Shown here in pieces: positions 1-11,326 of a stretch of DNA of 64,000 nt. Numbering within the stretch: position 1 is the stretch's first letter; each line of letters starts with the position of its first letter. Location: assembly GCF_018310535.1 (NCBI RefSeq), contig NZ_CP074102.1:7316001-7380000 (forward strand), in the 5' to 3' direction. The notes below the pieces were generated by a model. It was not told where the DNA came from. It made no database searches and saw only the letters and a list, made by a program, of their open reading frames with translations. The position numbers and the translations under genes are program-made. The stretch is from Streptomyces mirabilis (GTDB lineage Bacteria > Actinomycetota > Actinomycetes > Streptomycetales > Streptomycetaceae).

Positions 1-24
1 GCTCCGAAAGGCCGTACCGCATGA
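1..24 (+). CDS. ruvC: 3' end of a probable ruvC (partial)
   Basis: In the frame ending at the TGA at 22-24, the first bases encode APKGRTA followed by a stop, overlapping the ruvA ATG by 4 nt (ATGA). The call rests mainly on context: in actinobacteria ruvC sits directly upstream of ruvA and encodes the Holliday junction resolvase. The seven visible residues cannot prove the identity. Confidence 0.45.
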   Translation, partial: APKGRTA

Positions 25-629
25 TCGCCTTCGTCAGCGGCCCGGTCGCCGCCCTCGCCCCGGACTCCGCGGTCGTCGAGGTCGGCGGCATCGGCATCGC
101 CGTCCAGTGCTCGCCCAATACGCTCTCCGGGCTCCGGATGGGACAGCAGACCAAGCTCGCCACCTCCCTCGTCGTGCGCGAGGACTCCCTGACGCTGTAC
201 GGCTTCGCGGACGACGACGAGCGGGGGACCTTCGAGCTGCTCCAGACCGCCAGCGGTGTCGGCCCGCGCCTCGCGCAGGCCATGCTCGCCACGCACTCGC
301 CCGACGCCCTGCGCCGCGCGATCGCCACGGGTGACGAGAAGACGCTCACGGCCGTACCCGGCATCGGCAAGCGGGGAGCCCAGAAGCTCCTGCTGGAGCT
401 CAAGGACCGGCTCGGCGAGCCCCTCGGCACGAGCACCGGCATCGGCGCCCCGGTCAGCACCGGCTGGCGCGACCAGCTGTACGCCGCGCTGATCGGCCTC
501 GGTTACGCCACGCGCGAGGCCGACGAGGCCGTCTCCGCCGTCGCCCCGCAGGCCGAGGCCGCCGAGGGCACACCCCAGGTGGGCCAGCTGCTCAAGGCCG
601 CCCTCCAGACCCTCAACCGCGCCCGCTGA
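21..629 (+). CDS. ruvA: Holliday junction branch migration protein RuvA
   Basis: This 202-aa protein has the usual RuvA length. RuvA binds the four-way Holliday junction and loads the RuvB motor on it during recombinational repair. The start MIAFVSGPVAAL matches the family's N-terminal OB-fold domain. Two helix-hairpin-helix motifs follow, around residues 75-90 (SGVGPRLAQAML) and 110-125 (VPGIGKRGAQKL). A flexible linker and the C-terminal RuvB-binding helical domain (ALIGLGYATREADEAV) complete it. The ATG overlaps the preceding stop, and ruvB follows 122 nt downstream, so the three ruv genes form one unit. Confidence 0.97.
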   Translation: MIAFVSGPVAALAPDSAVVEVGGIGIAVQCSPNTLSGLRMGQQTKLATSLVVREDSLTLYGFADDDERGTFELLQTASGVGPRLAQAMLATHSPDALRRAIATGDEKTLTAVPGIGKRGAQKLLLELKDRLGEPLGTSTGIGAPVSTGWRDQLYAALIGLGYATREADEAVSAVAPQAEAAEGTPQVGQLLKAALQTLNRAR

Positions 630-751
630 ACCACCGGCCGCCCGACCACCAGACCGCGAGGCACACGTGCACGCTGTGTCTTCCCGGGGAGCGCCCCCCG
701 GGATCCCCGACCGGATGACACAGCCGGCATGCCACGGCTAGGAGAACTTCA

Positions 752-1822
752 GTGAACTGGGACGACACGACCGACGAGAGCGACGCCGAGCGGCTCGTCG
801 GCGCGTCCGCCGACCGTGAGGACCAGGCCGTCGAGGCGGCCCTGCGCCCCAAGGACCTGGACGAGTTCATCGGCCAGGAGAAGGTCCGCGAGCAGCTCGA
901 CCTCGTCCTGCGCGCCGCCCGCGCGCGCGGCGCCACCGCCGACCACGTGCTGCTCTCCGGCGCCCCCGGCCTCGGCAAGACCACCCTCTCGATGATCATC
1001 GCCGCCGAGATGGGCGCCCCCATCCGCATCACCAGCGGCCCGGCCATCCAGCACGCCGGTGACCTGGCGGCGATCCTCTCCTCGCTCCAGGAGGGCGAGG
1101 TGCTGTTCCTGGACGAGATCCACCGCATGTCCCGGCCCGCCGAGGAGATGCTCTACATGGCGATGGAGGACTTCCGCGTCGACGTGATCGTCGGCAAGGG
1201 CCCCGGCGCCACCGCGATCCCGCTGGAGCTGCCGCCGTTCACGCTGGTCGGCGCCACCACGCGCGCGGGTCTGCTGCCGCCCCCGCTGCGCGACCGCTTC
1301 GGCTTCACCGCGCACATGGAGTTCTACGAGCCCGCGGAGCTCCAGCGCGTCATCCACCGCTCCGCGAATCTCCTCGACGTGGAGATCGGCTCGGAAGGCG
1401 CCGCCGAGATCGCGGGGCGCTCCCGCGGCACGCCCCGTATCGCCAACCGTCTGCTGCGCCGCGTCCGGGACTACGCGCAGGTCAAGGCGGACGGGATCAT
1501 CACGCGCGAGATCGCCGCGGCCGCGCTCAAGGTCTACGAGGTCGACGCCCGCGGCCTCGACCGGCTCGACCGAGGTGTCCTGGAGGCCCTGCTCAAGCTG
1601 TTCGGCGGCGGTCCGGTCGGTCTGTCCACGCTCGCGGTCGCGGTGGGGGAGGAGCGCGAGACCGTCGAGGAGGTCGCCGAGCCCTTCCTCGTACGGGAGG
1701 GACTGCTCGCCCGTACACCGCGCGGCCGGGTGGCGACCCCGGCCGCATGGGCCCATCTCGGTCTGACGCCGCCGCGCCAGTCAGCGGGGGGAAACGGACA
1801 AGGGGACCTGTTCGGGGCGTGA
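752..1822 (+). CDS. ruvB: Holliday junction DNA helicase RuvB
   Basis: This 356-aa AAA+ ATPase drives branch migration as a hexamer on RuvA-bound junctions. Visible motifs are Walker A (GAPGLGKTT, about residues 70-78), Walker B (LFLDEIHR), sensor 1 ([11 protein letters not shown]) and the arginine-finger region (PLRDRFGF). A C-terminal winged helix ([16 protein letters not shown]) is typical of RuvB. The GTG start is preceded by AGGAGAA. It belongs to the ruvC-ruvA-ruvB cluster. Confidence 0.97.
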   Translation: MNWDDTTDESDAERLVGASADREDQAVEAALRPKDLDEFIGQEKVREQLDLVLRAARARGATADHVLLSGAPGLGKTTLSMIIAAEMGAPIRITSGPAIQHAGDLAAILSSLQEGEVLFLDEIHRMSRPAEEMLYMAMEDFRVDVIVGKGPGATAIPLELPPFTLVGATTRAGLLPPPLRDRFGFTAHMEFYEPAELQRVIHRSANLLDVEIGSEGAAEIAGRSRGTPRIANRLLRRVRDYAQVKADGIITREIAAAALKVYEVDARGLDRLDRGVLEALLKLFGGGPVGLSTLAVAVGEERETVEEVAEPFLVREGLLARTPRGRVATPAAWAHLGLTPPRQSAGGNGQGDLFGA

Positions 1823-1985
1823 CGGCGCGGGCACTCGCGGGGTCAGGAACCCCGGTGCCATGCTGAGCGTTGTTCCCTGAGTGCGGACTCGCTTAGACTC
1901 CGCCGATGCCGCCCTTGTCGACGGCATACATACCCCCATCCAGCAGGCCGCTCACCATCGCGGTCGAAGAAGGAAGTTCCGACCC

Positions 1986-2498
1986 GTGAGTCTCGTGACC
2001 CTCCTCCCGTTCATCGTGCTCATCGGGGCCATGTTCCTGATGACCCGGTCGGCCAAGAAGAAGCAGCAGCAGGCCGCTTCCATGCGCAATGAGATGCAGC
2101 CCGGCTCCGGCGTGCGCACGATCGGTGGCATGTACGCCACTGTCAAGGAGGTCAACGAGGACTCGGTCCTCCTTGACGCCGGCCCGGGCGTCGACCTGCT
2201 GTTTGCGAAGAACGCGATCGGCGCCGTGCTTTCCGACGACGAGTACAACCGCATCGTCCACGGCGCCGAGCACGACCTGGACGCGGACGGGTCGGTTGTT
2301 CCCGACGACGCCTCCTCCCTCACCGAGACCGACGAGCCCGCCGCCGACGCCTCTTCCGACGCCTCCGACGACAAGCCCCTCGACCTCGGCAAGAAGGACG
2401 TGGCCGCCGAGCCGTCCGACAAGCCCGCCGAGGCGAAGGCCGACGAGGCCGACGAAGCAGAGCCGAAGAAGACCGACGGCGAGTCCGACGCGAAGTAG
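1986..2498 (+). CDS. yajC: Preprotein translocase subunit YajC
   Basis: This 170-aa single-pass membrane protein accompanies SecD/SecF in the Sec export machinery. The GTG at 1986 is chosen because GAAGGAAG lies just upstream and because the family begins directly with its membrane helix. An upstream in-frame start at 1881 would add 35 unrelated Arg/His-rich residues. Residues 3-18 form the membrane segment, followed by the basic cytoplasmic stretch RSAKKKQQQ and the conserved core GSGVRTIGGMYATV. The tail beyond about residue 85 is a long Asp/Glu/Ala/Lys-rich extension absent from short proteobacterial YajC. secD and secF follow directly. Confidence 0.9.
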   Translation: MSLVTLLPFIVLIGAMFLMTRSAKKKQQQAASMRNEMQPGSGVRTIGGMYATVKEVNEDSVLLDAGPGVDLLFAKNAIGAVLSDDEYNRIVHGAEHDLDADGSVVPDDASSLTETDEPAADASSDASDDKPLDLGKKDVAAEPSDKPAEAKADEADEAEPKKTDGESDAK

Positions 2499-2637
2499 TC
2501 ACGCCCCGGGGACGCGGCGCGATCCGCTTGCGCTCCGCACCTCCGGGACCTGCGTTTTCGCACGGAATCCCGACACCATGTCATGGCCGCCCCCGCGCTG
2601 ACCCCGCGCACGGCGGCCCGAGAGGGAGTACGAGAAG

Positions 2638-4419
2638 GTGGCAGCACCGAAGAAGGGCCGGAGCGCGAGCGCCCAGAGCAGGCCGGGGCGCTCGCTGGCC
2701 TTCATCCTGATCGCCATCGCGGCGCTCACGGGGGGGATGTTCCTCTCCGGGCATCCCACCCCGCGTCTCGGCATCGACCTCGCCGGCGGCACGAGCATCA
2801 CGCTCACGGCGAAGAACGAGCCGGGCCAGCCGAACGCGATCAACAAGACCAACATGAACACCGCGGTCGACATCATGAACCGCCGTGTCAACGGTCTCGG
2901 CGTCTCTGAGGCCGAGGTGCAGACCCAGGGATCCGACAACATCATTGTCAACATCCCCAAGGGCACGAACTCCAAGGAGGCCCGGGACCAGGTCGGCACC
3001 ACCGCGAAGCTCTACTTCCGTCCGGTCCTGGCCACCGAGGTCTCCGGTTCGGCCGCGTCGGCCAGCCCCTCGCCCAGCGCATCGAGCAGCTCCTCCTCGA
3101 AGGCAACGGACAAGGCCACCGAGAAGGCGACCTCGTCGAGCTCCGCGAGCCCGACGTCCTCCGCCACCTCCCAGGGCCGTGCGGTCACCGACGCCCTGAA
3201 GGCCGACTCCACGCCGTCCGCGAGCAGCTCCGCGAGCTCCTCGGCCAGCCCTTCGGCCTCCTCCAGCGCCTCGCCGTCGGCGAGCAGCAGCGCGAGCGCC
3301 AGTGCCGCGGCCACCAAGCTCCAGGCCCAGTACACCGCGCTCGACTGCACGGACAAGGCGCAGCGCGCCAAGGCCGGTGAAGGCGCCAAGGCCACCGACC
3401 CCACCGTGGCGTGCGGCAAGAACTCCTCGGGCCAGTGGCAGAAGTACGTCCTCGGCCCCGCCGAGGTCAAGGGCACGGACATCAAGAGCGCCGCGGCCGT
3501 CTTCGACACCCAGAGCGCGGCGGGCTGGAAGGTCACCATGGAGTTCACCTCCGGTGGCTCCAAGAAGTTCGCCAACATCACCGGCAAGCTCGCGCAGAAC
3601 CAGTCCCCGCAGAACCAGTTCGCGATCGTCCTCGACGGTGATGTCGTCTCCGACCCGTTCGTCAACCAGGCGCTGACCGGCGGCAACGCGGAGATCTCCG
3701 GCAGCTTCGACCAGACCGAGGCGCAGAGCCTGGCGAACATGCTGAAGTACGGCTCGCTGCCGCTCGACTTCAAGGAGTCGAGCGTCACCACGGTGACCGC
3801 CGCGCTCGGCGGCGAGCAGCTGCACGCCGGTCTGATCGCGGGCGCCATCGGCCTCGGCCTGGTCGTCATCTACCTGGTGGTCTACTACCGGGGCCTGTCG
3901 ATCATCGCCATCCCCTCCCTGCTGGTCTCGGGTGCCCTCACGTACGTGATCATGGCGCTGCTCGGTCCCACCATCGGCTTCGCGCTGAACCTGCCCGCGG
4001 TCTGTGGTGCGATCGTCGCGATCGGAATCACAGCGGACTCGTTCATCGTGTTCTTCGAACGCATCCGGGACGAGATCCGCGAGGGCCGCTCCCTGCGCCC
4101 GGCCGTCGAGCGTGCCTGGCCGCGCGCCCGGCGCACCATCCTGGTCTCCGACTTCGTGTCGTTCCTCGCCGCCGCGGTGCTCTTCATCGTCACCGTCGGC
4201 AAGGTCCAGGGCTTCGCGTTCACGCTCGGTCTGACCACGGTGCTCGACGTGGTCGTCGTGTTCTTCTTCACCAAGCCGCTGATGACGCTCCTCGCCCGCC
4301 GGAAGTTCTACGCGAGCGGCAACAAGTGGTCCGGCCTCGACCCCAAGGCCCTGGGCGCCAAGCCCCCGCTGCGCCGTACGCGCCGTCCCTCCGCCCCCGT
4401 CGACCCGAAGGAGGCGTGA
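2638..4419 (+). CDS. secD: Protein translocase subunit SecD
   Basis: This 593-aa RND-type membrane protein uses the proton gradient with SecF to pull preproteins across the membrane. An N-terminal helix (about 15-35) leads to the first extracytoplasmic domain with the conserved stretch PRLGIDLAGG. The C-terminal half carries five more membrane helices and the family motif GITADSFIVFFERIRDE. Residues about 136-224 are a nearly pure Ser/Ala/Pro/Thr insertion inside the extracytoplasmic domain, which is not part of the core fold. The GTG start follows GAGAAG. The stop lies 1 nt before the secF start, so translation is probably coupled. Confidence 0.96.
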   Translation: MAAPKKGRSASAQSRPGRSLAFILIAIAALTGGMFLSGHPTPRLGIDLAGGTSITLTAKNEPGQPNAINKTNMNTAVDIMNRRVNGLGVSEAEVQTQGSDNIIVNIPKGTNSKEARDQVGTTAKLYFRPVLATEVSGSAASASPSPSASSSSSSKATDKATEKATSSSSASPTSSATSQGRAVTDALKADSTPSASSSASSSASPSASSSASPSASSSASASAAATKLQAQYTALDCTDKAQRAKAGEGAKATDPTVACGKNSSGQWQKYVLGPAEVKGTDIKSAAAVFDTQSAAGWKVTMEFTSGGSKKFANITGKLAQNQSPQNQFAIVLDGDVVSDPFVNQALTGGNAEISGSFDQTEAQSLANMLKYGSLPLDFKESSVTTVTAALGGEQLHAGLIAGAIGLGLVVIYLVVYYRGLSIIAIPSLLVSGALTYVIMALLGPTIGFALNLPAVCGAIVAIGITADSFIVFFERIRDEIREGRSLRPAVERAWPRARRTILVSDFVSFLAAAVLFIVTVGKVQGFAFTLGLTTVLDVVVVFFFTKPLMTLLARRKFYASGNKWSGLDPKALGAKPPLRRTRRPSAPVDPKEA

Positions 4420-4420
4420 G

Positions 4421-5536
4421 ATGTCGAAACTCGGCACCCTCGGCGCCCGGCTCCACCGCGGCGAGATCGGCTACGACTTCGTCGGCAAGCGCAAGATCTG
4501 GTACGGCATCTCGATCCTGATCACCATCACGGCCATCCTCGGCCTGACGGTGCGCGGCCTGAACATGGGCATCGAGTTCCAGGGCGGCGCCGTCTTCACC
4601 ACCGGGAAGACCAGCGTCTCGGTGGCCCAGGCCGAGACGTACGCGCAGGACTCGTCCGGCCACGACGCGGTCGTCCAGAAGCTCGGCAACGGCGGACTGC
4701 GCATCCAGGTCGCCGGCATCGACACGGACAAGTCCGACAAGATCAAGGACGACCTCGCCAAGGATCTGAACGTCAACCCGGAGTCGATCAACGCGGACCT
4801 GGTCGGCCCCAGCTGGGGTGACCAGATCGCCAACAAGGCCTGGGAGGGCCTGGCGATCTTCATGGTCCTCGTCGTGATCTACCTGGCGATCGCGTTCGAG
4901 TGGCGCATGGCCGTGGCCGCGCTCGTGGCCCTGATCCACGACATCACGATCACGGTCGGCATCTACGCCCTGGTCGGCTTCGAGGTCACCCCGGGCACCG
5001 TGATCGGTCTGCTCACCATCCTCGGTTACTCGCTCTACGACACGGTTGTTGTCTTCGACAGCCTCAAGGAGCAGACGAAGGACATCACCAAGCAGACCCG
5101 CTACACGTACAGCGAGATCGCCGACCGCTCGATCAACGGCACCCTGGTCCGTTCGATCAACACCACGGTGGTCGCGCTGCTGCCGGTCGCCGGCCTGCTG
5201 TTCATCGGTGGCGGTGTCCTCGGCGCCGGCATGCTCAACGACATCTCGTTGTCGCTGTTCGTCGGCCTCGCGGCCGGTGCGTACTCCTCGATCTTCATCG
5301 CCACGCCGCTCGTCGCCGACCTCAAGGAGCGCGAGCCGCAGATGAAGGCCCTCAGGAAGCGTGTCCTCGCCAAGCGGGCCCAGGCCGCCGCCAAGGGCGA
5401 GCCCCTGGAGAGCGAGGTCTCCGACGTGATGCTGGACGACGAGCCGGAGGACGACGGGCCCATGGTCGTCGGCCCGCGCAACCAGCCCGCGTCCCGCAAC
5501 CGGGGCCGTGGCCGACCCTCGGGGAAGCGCCGATGA
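4421..5536 (+). CDS. secF: Protein translocase subunit SecF
   Basis: This 371-aa partner of SecD has six predicted membrane helices. It shows the SecF hallmarks NMGIEFQGGAVF after helix 1, SLYDTVVVFDSLKE in helix 4-5, and RSINTTVVALLPV. The C-terminus after about residue 310 is a charged cytoplasmic tail ending in an Arg/Gly/Pro-rich stretch. The ATG lies 1 nt after the secD stop, preceded by the AAGGAGG at the end of secD. The gene overlaps apt by 4 nt. Confidence 0.96.
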   Translation: MSKLGTLGARLHRGEIGYDFVGKRKIWYGISILITITAILGLTVRGLNMGIEFQGGAVFTTGKTSVSVAQAETYAQDSSGHDAVVQKLGNGGLRIQVAGIDTDKSDKIKDDLAKDLNVNPESINADLVGPSWGDQIANKAWEGLAIFMVLVVIYLAIAFEWRMAVAALVALIHDITITVGIYALVGFEVTPGTVIGLLTILGYSLYDTVVVFDSLKEQTKDITKQTRYTYSEIADRSINGTLVRSINTTVVALLPVAGLLFIGGGVLGAGMLNDISLSLFVGLAAGAYSSIFIATPLVADLKEREPQMKALRKRVLAKRAQAAAKGEPLESEVSDVMLDDEPEDDGPMVVGPRNQPASRNRGRGRPSGKRR

Positions 5537-6081
5537 CCGAGCTCATGGACATCACGACGCTGCTGCTCAGCCGTATCCGCGACGTGGCCGACTACCCGGA
5601 GCCGGGTGTGATGTTCAAGGACATCACCCCGCTCCTGGCGGACCCGGCGGCCTTCACGGCGCTCACCGACGCGCTGGCGGAGATCGCCGTGCGCGCCGAG
5701 GCCACGAAGATCGTCGGTCTGGAGGCCCGCGGCTTCATCCTCGGCGCCCCCGTCGCCGTCCGCGCCGGGATCGGCTTCATCCCCGTACGCAAGGCGGGCA
5801 AGCTCCCCGGAGCGACCCTGTCGCAGGCGTACGACCTGGAGTACGGCTCCGCCGAGATCGAGGTGCACGCCGAGGACCTGAGCGGGGCCGACCGCGTCCT
5901 GGTCGTCGACGACGTCCTCGCCACCGGCGGCACCGCCGAGGCCTCGCTTCAGCTCATCCGCCGGGCGGGCGCCGAGGTCGCGGGCGTCGCCGTGCTGATG
6001 GAGCTCGGTTTCCTGGGCGGTCGCGGCCGTCTGGAGCCCGCTCTCGCGGGCGCTCCGCTGGAGGCGCTCCTCAAGGTCTGA
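5533..6081 (+). CDS. apt: Adenine phosphoribosyltransferase
   Basis: This 182-aa type I PRTase salvages adenine to AMP using PRPP. The PRPP-binding motif is VLVVDDVLATGGTAEA, and the family-specific stretches YPEPGVMFKDITPLL and GLEARGFILGAPVA are intact. The ATG at 5533 overlaps the secF stop (ATGA), so earlier in-frame codons within secF are rejected as starts. The gene is the last of the yajC-secDF-apt run before a hairpin at 6159-6191. Confidence 0.95.
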   Translation: MTELMDITTLLLSRIRDVADYPEPGVMFKDITPLLADPAAFTALTDALAEIAVRAEATKIVGLEARGFILGAPVAVRAGIGFIPVRKAGKLPGATLSQAYDLEYGSAEIEVHAEDLSGADRVLVVDDVLATGGTAEASLQLIRRAGAEVAGVAVLMELGFLGGRGRLEPALAGAPLEALLKV

Positions 6082-6158
6082 GGGCCGCGGTCGCGACACC
6101 TGGGGGAAAGCCCCGGGAAAGGCCTGGGAAGGCCCTGAGACACCCGTAGGACACCGCG

Positions 6159-6191
6159 GAGGCGGGCCCGGAGGAATCCGGAGCCCGCCTC
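6159..6191 (+). terminator. Hairpin terminator after apt
   Basis: A 9-bp GC-rich stem (GAGGCGGGC pairing with GCCCGCCTC) continues into a further 4-bp inner stem separated by one bulged A. It lies 78 nt past the apt stop and 120 nt before relA. There is no U-run, as is usual for actinobacterial hairpin terminators. Confidence 0.6.
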
Positions 6192-6310
6192 TCGCGTTCC
6201 TCCTGTACGAGGCCGTCCCAGCGGCCGAAAGCGAGCCCGACGCCCAGGATCGCTACCATGGGGTTTCCGGAGCCTGACCGGGGGACCCGGAACGCGCACG
6301 AGGAGCCCTC

Positions 6311-8848
<2,538 letters not shown>

Positions 8849-8877
8849 CGTCCGCGGCCCGGCGGCCCGTCGACGGC

Positions 8878-8932
8878 CCACTACGTAGAGGGGCTCCCGT
8901 ACGGTGCGTACGGGAGCCCCTCTACGTAGTGG
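8878..8932. terminator. Bidirectional terminator between relA and the DUF349 gene
   Basis: A perfect inverted repeat has 26-bp arms and a 3-nt loop (GTG at 8904-8906). It sits exactly between the convergent relA and DUF349 genes. The symmetry and position indicate a terminator that works for both strands. Confidence 0.85.
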
Positions 8933-8959
8933 CGGGAAAACCCAGCCGCCTCGGCCGCC

Positions 8960-10189
8960 TCAGCCGCCGAACTCCTGCAGACCCTTCAACGCCTGGTCCA
9001 GCAGCGCCTGACGGCCATCGAGCTCCTTCTGGAGCTTGTCGGCCCTCGAAGTGTTGCCCGCGGCGCGCGCCGTCTCGATCTGGCCCTGGAGCTTGTCCAC
9101 GGCGGCCTGCAGCTGACCGGTCAGACCCTCGGCACGCGCGCGTGCCTCCGGGTTGGTCCGGCGCCACTCGGCCTCCTCGGACTCCTGCAGAGCCCGCTCC
9201 ACGGCGTGCATCCGGCCCTCGACCTTCGGGCGGGCGTCGCGCGGCACGTGGCCGATGGCCTCCCAGCGCTCGTTGATGGAACGGAAGGCGGCGCGGGCAG
9301 CCTTCAGGTCCTGCACCGGGACGAGCTTCTCGGCCTCCTCGGCCAGCTCCTCCTTGAGCTTCAGGTTCTCCGACTGCTCGGCGTCCCGCTCGGCGAAGAC
9401 CGAGCTGCGCGCGGCGAAGAACACGTCCTGGGCGCCGCGGAAGCGGTTCCACAGGTCGTCCTCGTGCTCACGCTGGGCGCGGCCCGCGGCCTTCCAGTCC
9501 GCCATCAGCTCGCGGTAACGCGCCGCCGTCGGACCCCAGTCCGTGGAGGCGGACAGCGACTCGGCCTCCGCGACCAGCTTCTCCTTGGTCTTGCGGGCGT
9601 CCTCGCGCTGCGCGTCCAGCGAGGCGAAGTGCGCCTTGCGGCGCTTGGAGAACGCCGAGCGCGCGTGCGAGAAGCGGTGCCACAGCTCGTCGTCCGACTT
9701 GCGGTCGAGTCGCGGCAGTCCCTTCCAGGTGTCCACCAGGGAGCGCAGCCGCTCACCGGCCGCCCGCCACTGGTCGCTCTGCGCCAGCTCCTCCGCCTCG
9801 ACGACCAGCGCCTCCTTGGAGTGCCGTGCCTCGTCGGACTGCTTCGCACGCTGGACCTTGCGCTCCTCACGGCGCGCGTCGACCGTCTCGACGAGCTTGT
9901 CCAGCCGCTTCTTCAGCGCCTCCAGATCGCCGACCGCGTGATGGGCGTCCACCTGTTCGCGAATATGGTCGATCGCGATCTGGGCGTCCTTCGCCGACAG
10001 GTCGGTGGTTTTCACTCGTCGCTCGAGGAGGCCGATCTCGACAACCAGGCCTTCGTACTTGCGCTCGAAGTAGGCCAGCGCCTCATCAGGGGAGCCGGCC
10101 TGCCAGGAACCGACGACCTGCTCGCCGTCGGCCGTACGCACGTACACGGTCCCCGTCTCGTCGACGCGGCCCCACGGGTCGCTGCTCAC
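8960..10189 (-). CDS. DUF349 coiled-coil protein
   Basis: This 409-aa, highly charged helical protein is made of several repeated DUF349 modules. Each module shows the pattern WK/R...G-R....ELW-RF..A...F, for example DDELWHRFSHARSAFSKRRKAHF and the similar block about 75 residues later. It has no signal peptide or membrane helix and is probably cytoplasmic. Its biochemical role is not known; long coiled coils suggest a structural or scaffolding job. The GTG start has a strong GAGGAGG upstream. The gene is monocistronic between the relA terminator and the cyclophilin gene. Confidence 0.85.
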   Translation of the reverse strand: MSSDPWGRVDETGTVYVRTADGEQVVGSWQAGSPDEALAYFERKYEGLVVEIGLLERRVKTTDLSAKDAQIAIDHIREQVDAHHAVGDLEALKKRLDKLVETVDARREERKVQRAKQSDEARHSKEALVVEAEELAQSDQWRAAGERLRSLVDTWKGLPRLDRKSDDELWHRFSHARSAFSKRRKAHFASLDAQREDARKTKEKLVAEAESLSASTDWGPTAARYRELMADWKAAGRAQREHEDDLWNRFRGAQDVFFAARSSVFAERDAEQSENLKLKEELAEEAEKLVPVQDLKAARAAFRSINERWEAIGHVPRDARPKVEGRMHAVERALQESEEAEWRRTNPEARARAEGLTGQLQAAVDKLQGQIETARAAGNTSRADKLQKELDGRQALLDQALKGLQEFGG

Positions 10190-10324
10190 AGCGCCTCCTC
10201 CACATGATGCCTGCGAGGGGCTTCAGCGCCCCTGGGCATCGTCCACAGTTTCGTCACGGCCAACATAGGCGACCAGCCCGGCGGCTGTCCGCATCCAGCG
10301 CGACCGAAATTTCGCAGTTGACGG

Positions 10325-11146
10325 TCAGGATTTCGCCACGGTCAGCTTGTTGATCACGACCGTCGCGTTGGGCGCCCCGTCGCCCTGGCCTGTGCTCTCT
10401 CCGGCCGCGGCGATCTTCTTGAGGACCGTGAGGCCTGACTTGGAAATAGTTCCGAACGGTGTGTAGCTGGCCGGTAGCTGACTGTCCTGGTACACGAGGA
10501 AGAACTGGCTGCCACCGGTGTGCTTCTGGCCGGTGTTGGCCATCGCGATCGTGCCCGCCGGGTAGATGCCGCCCTTGAGGCTGGTGTCCTTCAGGTTCTC
10601 GTCCGGGATCGTGTACCCGGGACCGCCGCTGCCGGTGCCCTTCGGGTCACCGCACTGCAGTACGTAGATGCCGTTCGTGGTGAGCCGGTGGCACTTGGTG
10701 TGGTCGAAGAACCCCTTGCCCGCGAGGAAGTCGAACGAGTTCACCGTGTGCGGGGCCGCGGCCGTCTTCAGCGCGACGTCTATGTCGCCGCAGGTCGTCG
10801 CCAGCTTCATCGTGTAGTCCGCCGACTTGTCGATGCTCATCGCCGGCTCCGTCTTCCAGCTCAGCGACTTCACCGCGCCTTCGGCGGGCTTGGCGCACGG
10901 GTCCGGCGCCTTGCTGCTCGGGGAGGCGCTCGGCGTGACCTCCGCGCCCGCGTTGGCCTTCTTGTCATCGTTCTTGAAGAGCCCGGTCGCGTACGACACC
11001 ACACCGCCGACGACGATCACGCCGACGACCGACGCGATCACCGTATTGCGCATGTGTGACTTGCGCCGCGCGGCCGTACGCCGCTGCTGCTGCCGCAAGA
11101 ACTTCTCCCGGGCGAGCTGACGCCGCCGCTGTTCCTGGGTGACCAC
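10325..11146 (-). CDS. Membrane-anchored cyclophilin-type peptidyl-prolyl isomerase
   Basis: This 273-aa protein starts at a GTG with GAGGAGA upstream. A basic, Gln/Arg-rich cytoplasmic head (residues 1-32) precedes one membrane helix (about 35-55), so the catalytic domain should lie outside the membrane. The cyclophilin domain spans roughly residues 105-270, with FDHTKCHRLTT, GTGSGGPGYTIPDE, TIAMANTG, GGSQFFLVY and YTPFGTI. It would catalyse prolyl cis-trans isomerisation of exported proteins. The linker is Ser/Ala/Pro-rich. In this genome type it lies next to the DUF349 gene and hisS. Confidence 0.9.
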   Translation of the reverse strand: MVTQEQRRRQLAREKFLRQQQRRTAARRKSHMRNTVIASVVGVIVVGGVVSYATGLFKNDDKKANAGAEVTPSASPSSKAPDPCAKPAEGAVKSLSWKTEPAMSIDKSADYTMKLATTCGDIDVALKTAAAPHTVNSFDFLAGKGFFDHTKCHRLTTNGIYVLQCGDPKGTGSGGPGYTIPDENLKDTSLKGGIYPAGTIAMANTGQKHTGGSQFFLVYQDSQLPASYTPFGTISKSGLTVLKKIAAAGESTGQGDGAPNATVVINKLTVAKS

Positions 11147-11326
11147 CGGGTTATCTCCTCATGCGTCTCGTACGTCAAGTGGGACGCGTGCGTCTTGTGA
11201 GCCGACCGCCTGCGTGTGCCCCGTACCGTATATGGGTTAGCTGAGGAATCGGCAGCGCCGGTAGGCTCTGATCCACAGCCACCCACCCCGTACGGCATCA
11301 CGCGTACGCCACCACGAAGGACGATC

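Noticed and set aside
749..1756. Long antisense frames opposite ruvB, secD, relA, carB, alaS and other genes
   Set aside because: They show His/Asp/Gly/Arg/Val-rich composition typical of antisense frames in high-GC coding DNA and no family motifs.
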